Source of the DNA: Microcella daejeonensis
Lineage (GTDB): Bacteria > Actinomycetota > Actinomycetes > Actinomycetales > Microbacteriaceae
Direction of reading: 5' to 3'
NCBI RefSeq assembly: GCF_026625045.1
Contig: NZ_CP113089.1
Coordinates: 1,054,001 to 1,118,000, forward strand
DNA: 64,000 nt
In this document: positions 25,574-35,700 of the stretch, piece after piece
Numbering within the stretch: position 1 is the stretch's first letter
Layout of the letters: each line of letters begins with the position of its first letter
Position numbers and translations under genes: made by a program
Notes under the pieces: model-generated
What the model saw: the letters and a program-made list of their open reading frames with translations, nothing else
The model's database searches: none
What the model was told of the DNA's origin: nothing

Positions 25574-26592
25574 CGCCCCCGCCTCCCGCCGACCCGCGTG
25601 CGGCGACGCCCGACGCCGAGACCGAGGTGCGGCTCGACGGGCCCGCCGACCTCGTCGGCACGCTGTTCCCGCTGCGCCGCGGCGGGGGCGACCCGACCCT
25701 GCAGCGCCCGCTCGACGGCGGGCCGTGGGGCGAGCTGTGGCGCACGCAGCGCACGCCCGAGGGGCCCGCGACCCTGCGGCTCACCGTCGAGGAGTCGACG
25801 CAGGACTCGTCGTGCGTGCGGGTGCGGGCGTGGGGCCCGGGGGCGGCGTGGAGCGCGGCCCAGGCCGGCGAGCTGCTCGGGCAGGGCGACGACTGGGCCG
25901 AGTTCGACGGGCTGCTCGGCCGGCTCGCCGACGAGCCCGACGGCCCGGCGGGGCCGGCGGCATCCGCGCTCGCCGCGGTGCGCCGGCGCCGCCGCGGCCT
26001 GCGGCTGCTGCGCACGGGCATCGTGCTCGAGTCGGCGGTCGCGGCCGTGCTCGAGCAGAAGGTCACGGGCGTGGAGGCCCGGCGGGCGTGGCGCGGGCTC
26101 ATCCGGCAGCACGGCGAGGTGCCGCCCGGCCCCGCTCCCGAGGGGATGCGGGTGCTGCCCGACGCCGAACGGTGGCGCAGCATCCCGGATCACGATTGGC
26201 ATCGCGCGGGGGTCGGCCCGCAGCGCATGCGCACCATCCGGCGCATGGCGGCCGTCGCTCCCGCGCTCGAGCGCACGCTCGCCCTCGGCCGCGGAGGTGA
26301 GGCGGTCGCGCGGGCGCTGTGCTCCATCCCGGGAGTGGGGGAGTGGACGGCCGCCGAGATCACCCAGCGCGCCCACGGCGACGCCGACGCGATCAGCGTG
26401 GGCGACTACCACCTGGCGCACGTCGTCTGCCACTGGTTCACGGGCGAGCGCGGCGACGACGCCGACATGCTGCGCCTCATGGCGCCCTTCGCCGGGCACC
26501 GTCAGCGGGTCGTGCGGCTCATCACCGCGAGCGGCGTCGCCGAGGAGCGCCGCGGACCGAAGATGACCATCCAGGACCACCGAGCGCACTGA
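25570..26592 (+). CDS. AlkA-like DNA-3-methyladenine glycosylase (HhH-GPD)
   Basis: The 340-residue protein is a base-excision repair glycosylase that removes alkylated purines. The helix-hairpin-helix reads SIPGVGEWTAAEI (from about residue 252) and the catalytic aspartate is in SVGDYHL (D279). The N-terminal part resembles the AlkA N-domain. The GTG start overlaps the upstream stop. It lacks the Ada-type methyl acceptor domain that precedes AlkA in many actinobacteria. Confidence 0.85.
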   Translation: MTPPPPADPRAATPDAETEVRLDGPADLVGTLFPLRRGGGDPTLQRPLDGGPWGELWRTQRTPEGPATLRLTVEESTQDSSCVRVRAWGPGAAWSAAQAGELLGQGDDWAEFDGLLGRLADEPDGPAGPAASALAAVRRRRRGLRLLRTGIVLESAVAAVLEQKVTGVEARRAWRGLIRQHGEVPPGPAPEGMRVLPDAERWRSIPDHDWHRAGVGPQRMRTIRRMAAVAPALERTLALGRGGEAVARALCSIPGVGEWTAAEITQRAHGDADAISVGDYHLAHVVCHWFTGERGDDADMLRLMAPFAGHRQRVVRLITASGVAEERRGPKMTIQDHRAH

Positions 26593-26705
26593 ATCGGCGT
26601 CACGACCGGGCGGCGGTCGTGCGATCCCGCCGGTCGCGGGGGCGGGATGCCCGGCCCGCGCTGTGGGGCTGCCACAGCCGGTCGGCCCGCGCCCGTGCAG
26701 GGGCG

Positions 26706-26711
26706 TAGCGT
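26706..26711 (+). promoter_or_regulatory. -10 box (TAGCGT), leaderless start
   Basis: TAGCGT ends 7 nt before the GTG at 26719. This favours the GTG over the ATG two codons downstream. Confidence 0.6.
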
Positions 26712-26718
26712 CACGCGG

Positions 26719-27267
26719 GTGAACATGCTCTTCCGCCTGCTGCTGCTCAGCATCCGCGCCCGCTTCCGGGAGCGCCTCGCGCCCACCGACGTCGCCCGCA
26801 CCGCCTTCCGCGTGCTGCCCACCGACCTCGACGTGCTCAACCACATGAACAACGGCGTGTACCTGTCGATCATGGATCTCGGCCGCATCGACCTCATGGC
26901 CCGCTCGGGCGTCTGGCCGGCGCTGCGCCGCCGCGGCTACTACCCGGTCGTCGTGAGCTCGACCATCACCTACCGCCGCTCGCTCGAGCCGTGGCAGCGC
27001 TTCGTCGTCGAGAGCCGCATCGTCGGCCTCGACGACGTCGCCGGCTACGTCGAGCAGCGCTTCGTGCGCGACGGCGAGATCTGCGCGCGCGCGATCGTCA
27101 AGGCGCGGTTCCTCAAGAAGTCGGGCGGCAGCGTGCCCATCCCCGAGCTCGCCGAGCTCTTCGGGCTCGACCCCGACGACCACCCGCTGCCCGACTGGCT
27201 CGCCCAGTGGAGCGCCGACACCGCCCTGCCGCCGCGCCGCGAGCCGACCCCGAGCGTCTGGAACTGA
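26719..27267 (+). CDS. Thioesterase family protein (hotdog fold)
   Basis: This 182-residue protein belongs to the acyl-CoA thioesterase/4HBT-like group. The core DLDVLNHMNNGVYLSIMDLGRIDLM holds the conserved N-x-H-x-N-N segment of the hotdog helix, and SSTITYRRSLEPWQRFVVESRI forms the central strands. The N-terminus starts with a hydrophobic and basic helix (MLFRLLLLSIRARFRERL) that may associate with the membrane. The substrate is unknown. Confidence 0.8.
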   Translation: MNMLFRLLLLSIRARFRERLAPTDVARTAFRVLPTDLDVLNHMNNGVYLSIMDLGRIDLMARSGVWPALRRRGYYPVVVSSTITYRRSLEPWQRFVVESRIVGLDDVAGYVEQRFVRDGEICARAIVKARFLKKSGGSVPIPELAELFGLDPDDHPLPDWLAQWSADTALPPRREPTPSVWN

Positions 27268-27320
27268 TCGCCGCCTGAACCCCCGCCGCCGAGCGTCTGG
27301 CCGCGAGCGGGATGCCCCGC

Positions 27321-27326
27321 TAGCGT
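27321..27326 (+). promoter_or_regulatory. -10 box (TAGCGT), leaderless start
   Basis: TAGCGT ends 7 nt before the ATG at 27334. The same box and spacing occur before the thioesterase gene. Confidence 0.65.
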
Positions 27327-27333
27327 TTGCCGC

Positions 27334-27741
27334 ATGCCCGACGCCGTGTCCGCCCCCGCCGACCCCGCCCGCCGCCCCCGCTCCGTCTACGGGGTCGGGG
27401 AGGAGCCCGAGGTGCAGGCCTCGCTCGCCAACGAGCGCACCGCCCTGAGCTGGATCCGCACGGGAATGGCGCTCGTCGCCGGCGGTATCGCGCTGGCGAC
27501 CCTCGCGAGCTTCGGCGACCTGCCCGTCGTCATCATCGCGATCGCCGGGCTCGCGAGCCTCGGCGGCGGCGTGCTCGCCGTCTGGGCGCTCGTCTCGTGG
27601 CGCCGGGTCGAGCGAGCGCTGCGTCGCCGCGAGCCGCTGCCCTCGCCCTCCGCCTTGCCGTGGCTCGTCGGCGGAGTGGTCGCGGTCGCGCTGTTCCTCG
27701 CCGTGTTCTCGGGGTTCGAGGCGTTGCAGGCGGTGCCGTGA
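27334..27741 (+). CDS. DUF202 (YidH-like) membrane protein
   Basis: The 135-residue protein has the DUF202 hallmark LANERTALSWIRTGMALVAGG, followed by two more membrane segments. The arginine/glutamate-rich start of the first helix is conserved in this family; the role is unknown. It is coupled by a GTGA overlap to a second DUF202 gene, the usual paired arrangement. Confidence 0.85.
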   Translation: MPDAVSAPADPARRPRSVYGVGEEPEVQASLANERTALSWIRTGMALVAGGIALATLASFGDLPVVIIAIAGLASLGGGVLAVWALVSWRRVERALRRREPLPSPSALPWLVGGVVAVALFLAVFSGFEALQAVP

Positions 27742-28118
27742 CCGACGGCGCGACCGCGGGCGAGCCGTCGGCCGGGGCCGGTGCCGGTGCCGGTGCCGCG
27801 CCGGCGGGTCGGCCCCGCGTCGGCCGCGCCCCCGTCGATCGCACGAGCCTCGCCTGGCAGCGCACCTCGGCGACCGCCGCGCTCGTCGCCCTCTTCGCCG
27901 CCGTCACCGCGGTGCGCCTGGGTGAGCCGGCCGTCGGCATCGCAGCGACCGTGCTCGCCCTCGTCGGCCTGATCGTCGGGGCGACGACGCCGCGGGTGCA
28001 CCGCTCCACGGCGGATCGCCGCGACCCCTGGCCGGTGATCGTGCGGGCGGCCGTGGTGCTCGCGCTGAGCGCGGTCGTCGGCATCATGCTCGCGATCGCC
28101 GCGCTCGCCGGCGGGTAG
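27738..28118 (+). CDS. Second DUF202-like membrane protein
   Basis: The 126-residue partner has an Ala/Gly-rich N-terminus encoded partly by a short GGTGCC repeat (about 27780-27797). The family motif DRTSLAWQRTSATAALVALF follows, then two further membrane segments. The GTG start overlaps the stop of the first DUF202 gene. The two proteins probably form a heteromeric membrane complex. Confidence 0.85.
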   Translation: MTDGATAGEPSAGAGAGAGAAPAGRPRVGRAPVDRTSLAWQRTSATAALVALFAAVTAVRLGEPAVGIAATVLALVGLIVGATTPRVHRSTADRRDPWPVIVRAAVVLALSAVVGIMLAIAALAGG

Positions 28119-28157
28119 GGAACGGTCGCGCGTCCGTCGCTCTCGGCGGGGCAGCCG

Positions 28158-29747
28158 CTAGAGCCCGGCGCGCTCCTCGAGCACGGCCATCGCCGCGTTG
28201 TGGCCGCCGATCGCGCTGACGGCGCCCCCGCGCTGCGCGCCCGATCCGCAGAAGTGGATGCCCGCGAGCCCCGTGCCCACGCCCCAGCGCTCGGCCGGCG
28301 TGCCGGTGGGCGCGTCGTCCTCGAGCCACGGCCACGACAGGTCGCCGTGGAAGATGCTGCCCCCGGGCAGGCGCAGCGCGTGCTCGAGGTCGCGGGTGGT
28401 CTTCGTCTCGATGCAGGGATCGCCGTTCGCGTCGCTCAGCAGCAGCGACTCCACGGGCTCGGCGAGCACCGAGTCGAGCGAGGAGAGCACCGCCGCCTGC
28501 AGGGTCTGGCGCATGGCGTCGTTCGTGGCCTCGGTGACGAGCCGGTCGGGGGCGTGCAGGGCGAAGACGGTGAGCGTCTGGGCTCCGCTCGCCCGCAATT
28601 CGGGGCCGAGGATGCTCGGGTCGGTCAGCGAGTGGCAGTAGATCTCGGCCGGCAACGGATCCGGCACCCGGCCCGCGGCGGCCTCGTCGTAGGCGGCCTG
28701 CAGCTGGCGGAAGGTCTCGTTGATGTGGAAAGTGCCGCCGAAGGCCGCCTCGGGGGCGAGCGCGGCATCCTTCAGGCGGGGCAGCCGGCTGAGCAGCAGG
28801 TTCACCTTGACCTGGGCGCCTTCGGCGGCGGGGGATGCTGCGCCGAGGCCGCCGTCGTCGCCCGAGCCGGTGGCCAGCAGTCGGGCCAGCTCGGCCGGCG
28901 AGCAGTTCACCAGCACCTGGTCGGCGGCGATGCGGCGCTCGCCGCCGGCCTCCCTGACGGTGACCACCCGATCCCCGTCGAGCGCGACGACCTCAGCGCC
29001 GGTCGTGAGCCGCGCCCCGGCGAGCCGGGCGGCCCGCGCGAGCTCGCCGCTCACGGCGCCCATGCCGCCGACGGGCACGTTCCAGGCCCCCGTTCCGCCG
29101 CCGATCACGTGGTAGAGGAAGCAGCGGTTGGCGAGCAGCGAGGCGTCGTCGTTGGGGGCGAAGGTGCCGATGAGCGCGTCGGTGTAGACGACGCCGCGCA
29201 CGAGGTCGTCGGCGAAGGTCTCGGCGATCGTGGTGCCGACGGGGCGCTCGATGAGGGCATCCCACAGGGCGTCGTCGCCGACGGCCGCGCGCGCCTCGGC
29301 GCGGGTCAGCAGCGGGTCGGTCACCGTCGGGAACAGCGCGCGGGCGAGCCGCCCGGTGCCCGCGTAGAAGCGCTGCCAGGCCTCGGCGTCGGCGGCCGCG
29401 CCGAGCGAGGCGAAGCTCGCGGCCGTCGCCGCCGGGTCGTGGTCGTCGACGAGCAGGCCGCCGGCTCCGTGCGGGTTCGGCGTGTACGAGCTGTAGCGAC
29501 GCGGGGCCAGCGCGATCGAGAGACCGAGGTCGTCGATGACCTTCTGCGGCAGCAGGCTGACCAGGTACGAGTAGCGGCTGAGCCGGGCATCCACCCCCGG
29601 GAACGCCTGCGCCGAGACCGCGGCCCCGCCCAGCACGTCGAGCCGCTCGAGCACCTCGACGTCGAGCCCCGCCTTCGCGAGGTAGGCGGCCGCGGCGAGG
29701 CCGTTGTGGCCGCCGCCGATGATGACGACGTCGCGCCGTTCGGTCAC
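28158..29747 (-). CDS. FAD-dependent oxidoreductase of the phytoene desaturase/PYROXD2-like family
   Basis: The 529-residue flavoprotein opens with VVIIGGGHNGLAAAAYLAKAGLDVEVLE, a dinucleotide-binding fold, followed by LGGAAVS. The C-terminus has GIHFCGSGAQRGGAVSAIGGHNAAMAVLE, which completes the FAD site. These features match the PYROXD2-like branch of phytoene-desaturase relatives rather than a carotenoid enzyme, since no carotenoid genes are nearby. The GTG at 29747 has GGAGGAG just upstream. It converges with the DUF202 pair. Confidence 0.82.
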   Translation of the reverse strand: MTERRDVVIIGGGHNGLAAAAYLAKAGLDVEVLERLDVLGGAAVSAQAFPGVDARLSRYSYLVSLLPQKVIDDLGLSIALAPRRYSSYTPNPHGAGGLLVDDHDPAATAASFASLGAAADAEAWQRFYAGTGRLARALFPTVTDPLLTRAEARAAVGDDALWDALIERPVGTTIAETFADDLVRGVVYTDALIGTFAPNDDASLLANRCFLYHVIGGGTGAWNVPVGGMGAVSGELARAARLAGARLTTGAEVVALDGDRVVTVREAGGERRIAADQVLVNCSPAELARLLATGSGDDGGLGAASPAAEGAQVKVNLLLSRLPRLKDAALAPEAAFGGTFHINETFRQLQAAYDEAAAGRVPDPLPAEIYCHSLTDPSILGPELRASGAQTLTVFALHAPDRLVTEATNDAMRQTLQAAVLSSLDSVLAEPVESLLLSDANGDPCIETKTTRDLEHALRLPGGSIFHGDLSWPWLEDDAPTGTPAERWGVGTGLAGIHFCGSGAQRGGAVSAIGGHNAAMAVLEERAGL

Positions 29748-29821
29748 GGGATGCTCCTCCTCGAGTGCGGCGGGCGTCGCCGCCTCGCCAGCCTACGTCG
29801 GGGGTGCCGCCCGACGAGAGG

Positions 29822-30526
29822 TCAGGCCGCCTCGAGGGTGAAGAACAGGAAGCACACGAACGCCGTGCGCTCGCCGCTCGCGATCCGCGGGGGCATCAGC
29901 TCGCTCGGGGTCTCGGGCGAGGGCGCCGGCTCGTCGACGGCGAGCACGTGGAACCCGGCCTCGACGAACGATCGGGTCATCGCGCTGAGGGGGCGGTGCC
30001 ACATGGTGAGAACGGCGGGCACGCCGTCGAACTCGAGGTCCTCCGAGTACTGGCGCGTGGCGAAGTAGTCCTCTTCGGGGAAGTTCACCGTGCGCACGAA
30101 GGGGTGGTTGACGGAGACGAGCAGCCGGCCGCCCGGGGTGAGCACGCGGCGGAGCTCGGCGAGGGGCGCGCTCCAGTCCTCGAGGTAGTGCAGCACGAGG
30201 GAGGCCGTGACGACGTCGAAGGCGTCGTCGGCGAAGGGCAGCGGCGCCGCGAGGTCACCGACGTGCAGCGGCACCCCGTCGCCCAGCCGCTCGCGGGCGA
30301 GCTCGATCATCGCGGGGCTGCCGTCGATGCCGGTCACCTCGGCACCGCGGGCCAGCAGCTCGGCGGTCAGCGGGCCGGAGCCGCAGCCGGCGTCGAGCAC
30401 GCGCAGCCCGCGGACATCCCCCGCGAGCTCGAGCATCGCGGGCCGCTCGTAGTAGGCGTTCAGCAGGCTGGAGGTGTTCTCCGCATCGTAGGTGCGGGCG
30501 AAATCGTCGTACTGGTCCGGCTTCAT
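29822..30526 (-). CDS. Class I SAM-dependent methyltransferase
   Basis: The 234-residue protein has motif I VLDAGCGSGPLTAELLARG, the acidic loop TGIDGSPAMIELAR, and the motif FDVVTASLVLHYLEDW. The substrate is not evident. GAGGA upstream of the ATG and a TACCCT box about 60 bp further up form a normal leadered promoter. It lies 74 bp upstream of the oxidoreductase gene on the same strand. Confidence 0.85.
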   Translation of the reverse strand: MKPDQYDDFARTYDAENTSSLLNAYYERPAMLELAGDVRGLRVLDAGCGSGPLTAELLARGAEVTGIDGSPAMIELARERLGDGVPLHVGDLAAPLPFADDAFDVVTASLVLHYLEDWSAPLAELRRVLTPGGRLLVSVNHPFVRTVNFPEEDYFATRQYSEDLEFDGVPAVLTMWHRPLSAMTRSFVEAGFHVLAVDEPAPSPETPSELMPPRIASGERTAFVCFLFFTLEAA

Positions 30527-30678
30527 CGGCGTTCCTCTGATCGGCGACCTCGAGTCGGCGAGATCGGGCGGGGTGGCGCTTCTTCCCGTCGAGGGTAGGG
30601 GATGGGAGTCAAGCAGTGCTCACGAAGACGTCCGTCGGCTGGCCTGCATTCATCCGAGCGGCGGCGAGGAGGATGCCC

Positions 30679-31617
30679 TTAGGCCGAGGTGAGCGTCGAC
30701 TCCGAGTCCTGACGTCTCGACGACGCGGCGAGGGTGGGGCGCACCCGCGCGAGGATCACCGCCCCGACGACGCCGATGACGGCGGCGACGATGAGCGACG
30801 GCGCGGCGATCTCGGGAATCGTGAGCGCCATCCCGAAGATTCCGATGCCGTACTCCGCCATCTCCGCCGGGCGGGAGAGCAGCACGCGCGTGCCGGCGGC
30901 AGACGACACCGCGGTGATGAAGGCCGGTCCGATCCAGAGGGCGGCGAGGCTGACGACGGCGGCGGCGATCCGCCCCGGCGTGCGGAAGCCGCACCAGGCG
31001 ATCGCGCACCCGACGAGCACGGCGGGCATCCATCGCAGCATGAACGGCAGAACGAGTGCGATCCCCTCGGGGCCCGCGATCAGCAGCTCCCGCAATCCCG
31101 TTCCCACCCACGTGGACGCCACGATCGCCGCGAGCGCGAGCGCCATGGTGGCGCCGGGAACCGGGGCCCTCGCGACGAGCAGCAGCACCAGCATGCCCAC
31201 GAGCATCCCGACGACGCTGACGGCGATGAGCAGGCCGAGATAGAGGGATGCCCGGGTCGAGGTCTCGAGCACGCTCGCCGTCGCGGCCGCCGACTGCACG
31301 ATCGCGACGACCTGCACGAGCACCATCGCGGCGGCCATCGCCAGGGTGCCGAAGCGCGGTCGGCGGGGAGCGAGCGCTCGCGAGACCAGCCCCGTGATCG
31401 CGGGGCCCACGACCAGCAGGGCGACGATCGAGAAGAGGAAGTACTGGTTGAACGGCAGCAGCACGAACGGCAGCGGTCCGGCGAGCTGCGCGTCACCGAG
31501 GTTCTGCAGAAGAAGCTGCCCGCCGGTCGACAGCCAGGGCAGCAGCCCCAGCACTGCACCTCCCGCGCCGAGCGCGATCCAGAGGGCGAGAGGCGAGGAT
31601 CGGTCGGGGATCGTCAT
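30679..31617 (-). CDS. Polytopic membrane protein of unknown function
   Basis: The 312-residue protein has about eight hydrophobic segments (for example LWIALGAGGAVLGLLPWL, FLFSIVALLVVGPAITGLV and LYLGLLIAVSVVGMLVGMLVLLLVA) and a short basic C-terminal tail. I do not recognise a family. The ATG at 31617 lies 6 nt after a TAGAGT hexamer, so it appears leaderless. It is a single-gene unit between the methyltransferase and LysR genes. Confidence 0.7.
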   Translation of the reverse strand: MTIPDRSSPLALWIALGAGGAVLGLLPWLSTGGQLLLQNLGDAQLAGPLPFVLLPFNQYFLFSIVALLVVGPAITGLVSRALAPRRPRFGTLAMAAAMVLVQVVAIVQSAAATASVLETSTRASLYLGLLIAVSVVGMLVGMLVLLLVARAPVPGATMALALAAIVASTWVGTGLRELLIAGPEGIALVLPFMLRWMPAVLVGCAIAWCGFRTPGRIAAAVVSLAALWIGPAFITAVSSAAGTRVLLSRPAEMAEYGIGIFGMALTIPEIAAPSLIVAAVIGVVGAVILARVRPTLAASSRRQDSESTLTSA

Positions 31618-31623
31618 GCGGGG

Positions 31624-31629
31624 ACTCTA
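31624..31629 (-). promoter_or_regulatory. -10 box (TAGAGT), leaderless start
   Basis: On the minus strand TAGAGT ends 6 nt before the ATG at 31617. Confidence 0.55.
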
Positions 31630-31675
31630 CCGACGCGAAGCGCGCTCGTGCCGAAGTCGTGTTCCGGGAATGGAC

Positions 31676-32653
31676 TCACCCCGCGAAGTCGACCGCCTCC
31701 GCGAGGATCGCCCGCACCGCGACGATCGCCGGGCGCGCCGCCGAGGTCGCCCGCGCGGCCGTGAACACCGTGCGCTGCGGGTCGCCCTCCAGCGCGAGCA
31801 GCGGCACCCGCGGCTCCGCCCCGCCCCACACGAGGTCGGGCAGCAGCGCGACGGCGTGCCCGGCCTCGACGAGCCGGATGTGCGCCTGCAGGTCGGCCGT
31901 CTCGAACCGCACGTCGGGCTCGAAGCCGGCGAGCCGGCACTGCTGCTCGGCCCAGTGGCGCGAGGCGGTGCCGCGGGGCTCCATGACCCAGGCGGCGCCG
32001 GCGGCGTCGGCGATCGACGGGATGCTCGGCAAGGGCATCCCGTCAGCGCCGGACCGCGCCGGCACGCCCAGCCGCAGCGCATCCCGCAGCAGGGGCACCC
32101 GGTCGAGCTCCGCCCGCCGCGGAGCGGCGTGCGCCGGGTACTCCTCGGCGATGACGAGGTCGAACTCGCGCGCCCAGACCTCGTCGAGGGCGCTCTCGGG
32201 CTCGCGCTGGGTGATCTCGACGCGCAGCTGCGGGTGGTGCTCGGCGAGCAGGCTGAGCGCGCGCGGCACGATGCCGAGGGCCGCCGACTGGAACACCGCG
32301 AGCCGCACCGTGCCGCCGACGGTCGAGGAGCTCGCGGCGAGCCGGCTCTCGAGCGCCTCCATCTCGTCGAGCAGGCGGGCGGCACCCTCGACCAGCAGGG
32401 CGCCCTCCGGCGTGAGCTGCACGCGGCGGCCGGCGCGCTCGAGCAGCGGAGTTCCCGCCTCCTGCTCGAGCAGGGAGAGCTGCTGGGAGATCGTCGAGGG
32501 GCTGTAGGAGAGCGCGCGGGCGACGGCGTGCAGGGTGCCGCGGCGCTGCACCTCGCGCAGCAGGCTGAGGCGGCGCAGGTCGAGCACGGGCATCCCTTCG
32601 TCACGGAGGGCGGCGTCGGGGGCCGGTGCCGCCGTCGCAACCGTTCGATCCAT
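31676..32653 (-). CDS. LysR family transcriptional regulator
   Basis: The 325-residue protein has an N-terminal winged helix (LREVQRRGTLHAVARALSYSPSTISQQLSLLEQEAG) and a LysR effector domain. The ATG at 32653 gives a 20-residue extension before MPVLDLRRL; the ATG at 32593 is an alternative start and fits the family better. It diverges from putA with about 120 bp between, so control of proline catabolism is likely by context. Confidence 0.85.
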   Translation of the reverse strand: MDRTVATAAPAPDAALRDEGMPVLDLRRLSLLREVQRRGTLHAVARALSYSPSTISQQLSLLEQEAGTPLLERAGRRVQLTPEGALLVEGAARLLDEMEALESRLAASSSTVGGTVRLAVFQSAALGIVPRALSLLAEHHPQLRVEITQREPESALDEVWAREFDLVIAEEYPAHAAPRRAELDRVPLLRDALRLGVPARSGADGMPLPSIPSIADAAGAAWVMEPRGTASRHWAEQQCRLAGFEPDVRFETADLQAHIRLVEAGHAVALLPDLVWGGAEPRVPLLALEGDPQRTVFTAARATSAARPAIVAVRAILAEAVDFAG

Positions 32654-32659
32654 CCGAAC

Positions 32660-32675
32660 AATACCGTGCAGTATT
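32660..32675. promoter_or_regulatory. Candidate LysR operator in the lysR-putA divergent region
   Basis: AATAC-CGTGCA-GTATT is a 16-bp inverted repeat with 5-bp arms that fits the loose T-N11-A pattern of LysR sites. It abuts the LysR start codon and lies about 100 bp before putA. Confidence 0.5.
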
Positions 32676-32776
32676 CATCGCTTCCGCCGACGACCCGCGC
32701 GAGCGCACACTGTGGATGTCGGGCGCGGTCGCGCGCGGCGCGGCGACGAGCGGCGAAGGCTGGCAGTCTGATGACC

Positions 32777-35700
32777 ATGAGCGAGACCACCCCCCGAACG
32801 GGTGCCACGAGCATTCCGGCTTCGGTCGATGCAGCGGCCCCCGGCGCGAACCCCGACGCCACCTCCGACGCGGTCGCCGATGCCGCCGTGCAGCTCGTGC
32901 GCGACTGGCTCGCGCAGACCGAGGGCGTCAAGCCCGACGCGGGAGCGGCGCGGCTCGCGGGGCTGCTGCAGGATCCTCGGGGGCTCGACTTCGCGATCGG
33001 CTTCGTCGACCGGGTGGCCCGGCCCGACGACCTGCGCGTCGCGGGGCGCAACCTGGAAGAACTGAGCAGGAGCATCCCGCGCTTCCTCCCCGCGCCGCTG
33101 CGCGGGCTCATCGCGCTCGGCGGCGGTTTCGCGCCCCTGCTGCCGCGGCCCATCATCCCGATCGCGAGGCGCGTGCTGCGCGGCATGGTCGGCCATCTCA
33201 TCGTCGACGCGACCCCCTCGAAGCTCGGCGGCACGCTCGCGGGACTGCGCGATCAGGGCGACAAGCTCAACATCAACCTGCTCGGCGAGGCCGTGCTGGG
33301 CGACGCGGAGGCCGACCGCCGCCTCGAGGGCATCACCGAGCTCGTGCGCCGCGACGACGTCGACTACGTCTCGGTCAAGGTCTCGGCGATCGTCAGCCAG
33401 CTGTCGATGTGGTCGTTCGATGAGACCGTCGACCGGGTCGTCGCCCGCCTCGCGCCGCTCTACGACACCGCCGCGCTCGGAGTCTCGCCGACCTTCCTCA
33501 ACCTCGACATGGAGGAGTTCCGCGACCTCGACCTCACCATCGCGGTCTTCGAGAAGCTGCTCGCCCGGCCGAGCCTCAAGAACTACGAGGCCGGCATCGT
33601 GCTGCAGGCGTACCTGCCCGAGGCGTTGCCCGCGCTCGAGCGGCTCACCGCCTGGGCGCAGCAGCGTCGCGCCGAGGGCGGCGCGGGCATCAAGGTGCGC
33701 GTCGTCAAGGGCGCCAACCTCGCCATGGAGCGCGTCGACGCCGCCCTGCACCACTGGCCGGTGGCCGTGCTGCCGAGCAAGCAGGCGAGCGACGCGAACT
33801 ACAAGCGCGTCATCGAGTACGCGCTGAGCCCCGATCGGGTGGATGCCGTGCGCATCGGCGTCGCCGGCCACAACCTCTTCGACATCGCGTGGGCGCACCT
33901 GCTCGCGACCTCCCGCGGCGTCGCCGACCGGGTCGAGTTCGAGATGCTGCTCGGCATGGCCTCGGCGCAGGCCGACGCGGTGCGCCGCACGGTCGGGCAC
34001 CTGCTGCTCTACACGCCGGTCGTGCATCCCGAGGACTTCGAGTCGGCCATCAGCTACCTCATCCGCCGCCTGGAGGAGAACGCGAGCACCGAGAACTTCC
34101 TCTCCGGCGTCTTCGAGCTCTCGGGCGACGCCCGCATCTTCGCCCGCGAGGAGGGCCGGTTCCGCGCCGCGCTCGCCGACCTCGCCGTCGCCCCCGCGGC
34201 CCCCGCCCCGCACCGCGTGCAGAACCGTCTGACCGAGCGGGATGCCCCCCGCGCGCTCCCCGCCGCCGCTCGCCTGAGCGACCCGGGTGCGCTGTCGGGC
34301 GTGCGCGAGGCCTTCGACAACGAGCCCGACACCGACCCCGCCCTGCCGGCCAACCGGCAGTGGGGTCGCGCCGTGCTCGCCGCCGCCGCGGCGCATGCCG
34401 GGCAGCCGTCGCCGCTCGGCGCCGAGGCGGTGGCGCGCGCCGCCGTCGCGGACGCGGGCTCGCTCGAGCGCATCGTCGCCGACGCCCGCGCCGCGGCCTC
34501 CGGCTGGAGCGTCCGGTCGGCCGAGGACCGGGCCGCCGTGCTGCACGCCGCCGGCCGGGCGCTCGCCGCGCATCGGGCCGAGCTGCTCGAGGTGATGGTC
34601 GCCGAGGCGGGCAAGACCCTCGCCGAGGGCGATCCCGAGATCAGCGAGGCGATCGACTTCGCCCACTACTACGCCGAGAGCGCCCGCGACCTCGCGCGCA
34701 TCGACGACGCCCGCTTCGTGCCGGCGCGCCTGACGGTGGTGGCCCCGCCCTGGAACTTCCCCGTCGCCATCCCCGCCGGCAGCGTGCTCGCGGCGCTCGC
34801 CGCGGGCAGCGCCGTCATCATCAAGCCCGCGCCGCAGGTGAAGCGCTGCGCGGCCGTCCTGGTCGAGGCGCTGTGGGAGGCCGGGGTTCCGCGCGAGGTG
34901 CTGCGCTTCGTCGACGTGCCCGAGAACGAGCTGGGCCGAGCGCTCATCGCCCACCCCGCGGTCGACCGCGTGGTGCTGACGGGAGCCTTCGAGACGGCGG
35001 CGCTGTTCCGCTCCTGGCGCTCCGACCTGCCGATCCTCGCCGAGACGAGCGGCAAGAACGCGATCGTCGTGACGCCCTCGGCCGACTACGACCTCGCCGT
35101 GGCCGACATCGCGAAGTCGGCCTTCGGGCACGCGGGCCAGAAGTGCTCGGCCGCATCCCTCGCCATCCTGGTCGGCTCGGTGGCCGACAGCGCGCGGTTC
35201 CGCCGCCAGCTGGTGGATGCGGTGAGCACCATGAAGGTGGGCTGGGCGACCGACCCGACCACGATCGTGGGCCCGCTCGTCGAGCCCGCGCAGGGCAAGC
35301 TGCTGCGCGCGCTCACGACGCTCGGCGAGGGCGAGGAGTGGCTCGTCGAGCCGCGCCGTCTCGACGACGAGGGCCGGCTCTGGAGCCCGGGGGTGCGTCT
35401 CGGCGTGCGCGAGGGCAGCGAGTTCCACACGACCGAGTACTTCGGCCCAGTGCTCGGCATCATGCGCGCCCGCGACCTCGATGAGGCGCTCGACCTGCAG
35501 AACGCGACGAGCTTCGGCCTCACCGCGGGCCTGCACTCGCTCGACCGCGACGAGGTCGCGCAGTGGCTCGACGAGGTCGAGGCCGGCAACCTCTACGTCA
35601 ACCGCGGCATCACGGGCGCGATCGTGCGCCGGCAGCCCTTCGGCGGCTGGAAGCGCTCGAGCGTCGGCGGCTCGACGAAGGCCGGCGGCCCCTCGTACGT

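Noticed and set aside
28158..29747. Carotenoid phytoene desaturase
   Set aside because: No phytoene synthase or other carotenoid genes are adjacent, and the C-terminal motif fits the PYROXD2-like group better.
31346..32776. Upstream extension of the putA frame
   Set aside because: It runs antisense through the LysR gene and the neighbouring membrane protein gene and has no resemblance to PutA. The promoter-like hexamer supports a start at 32777.
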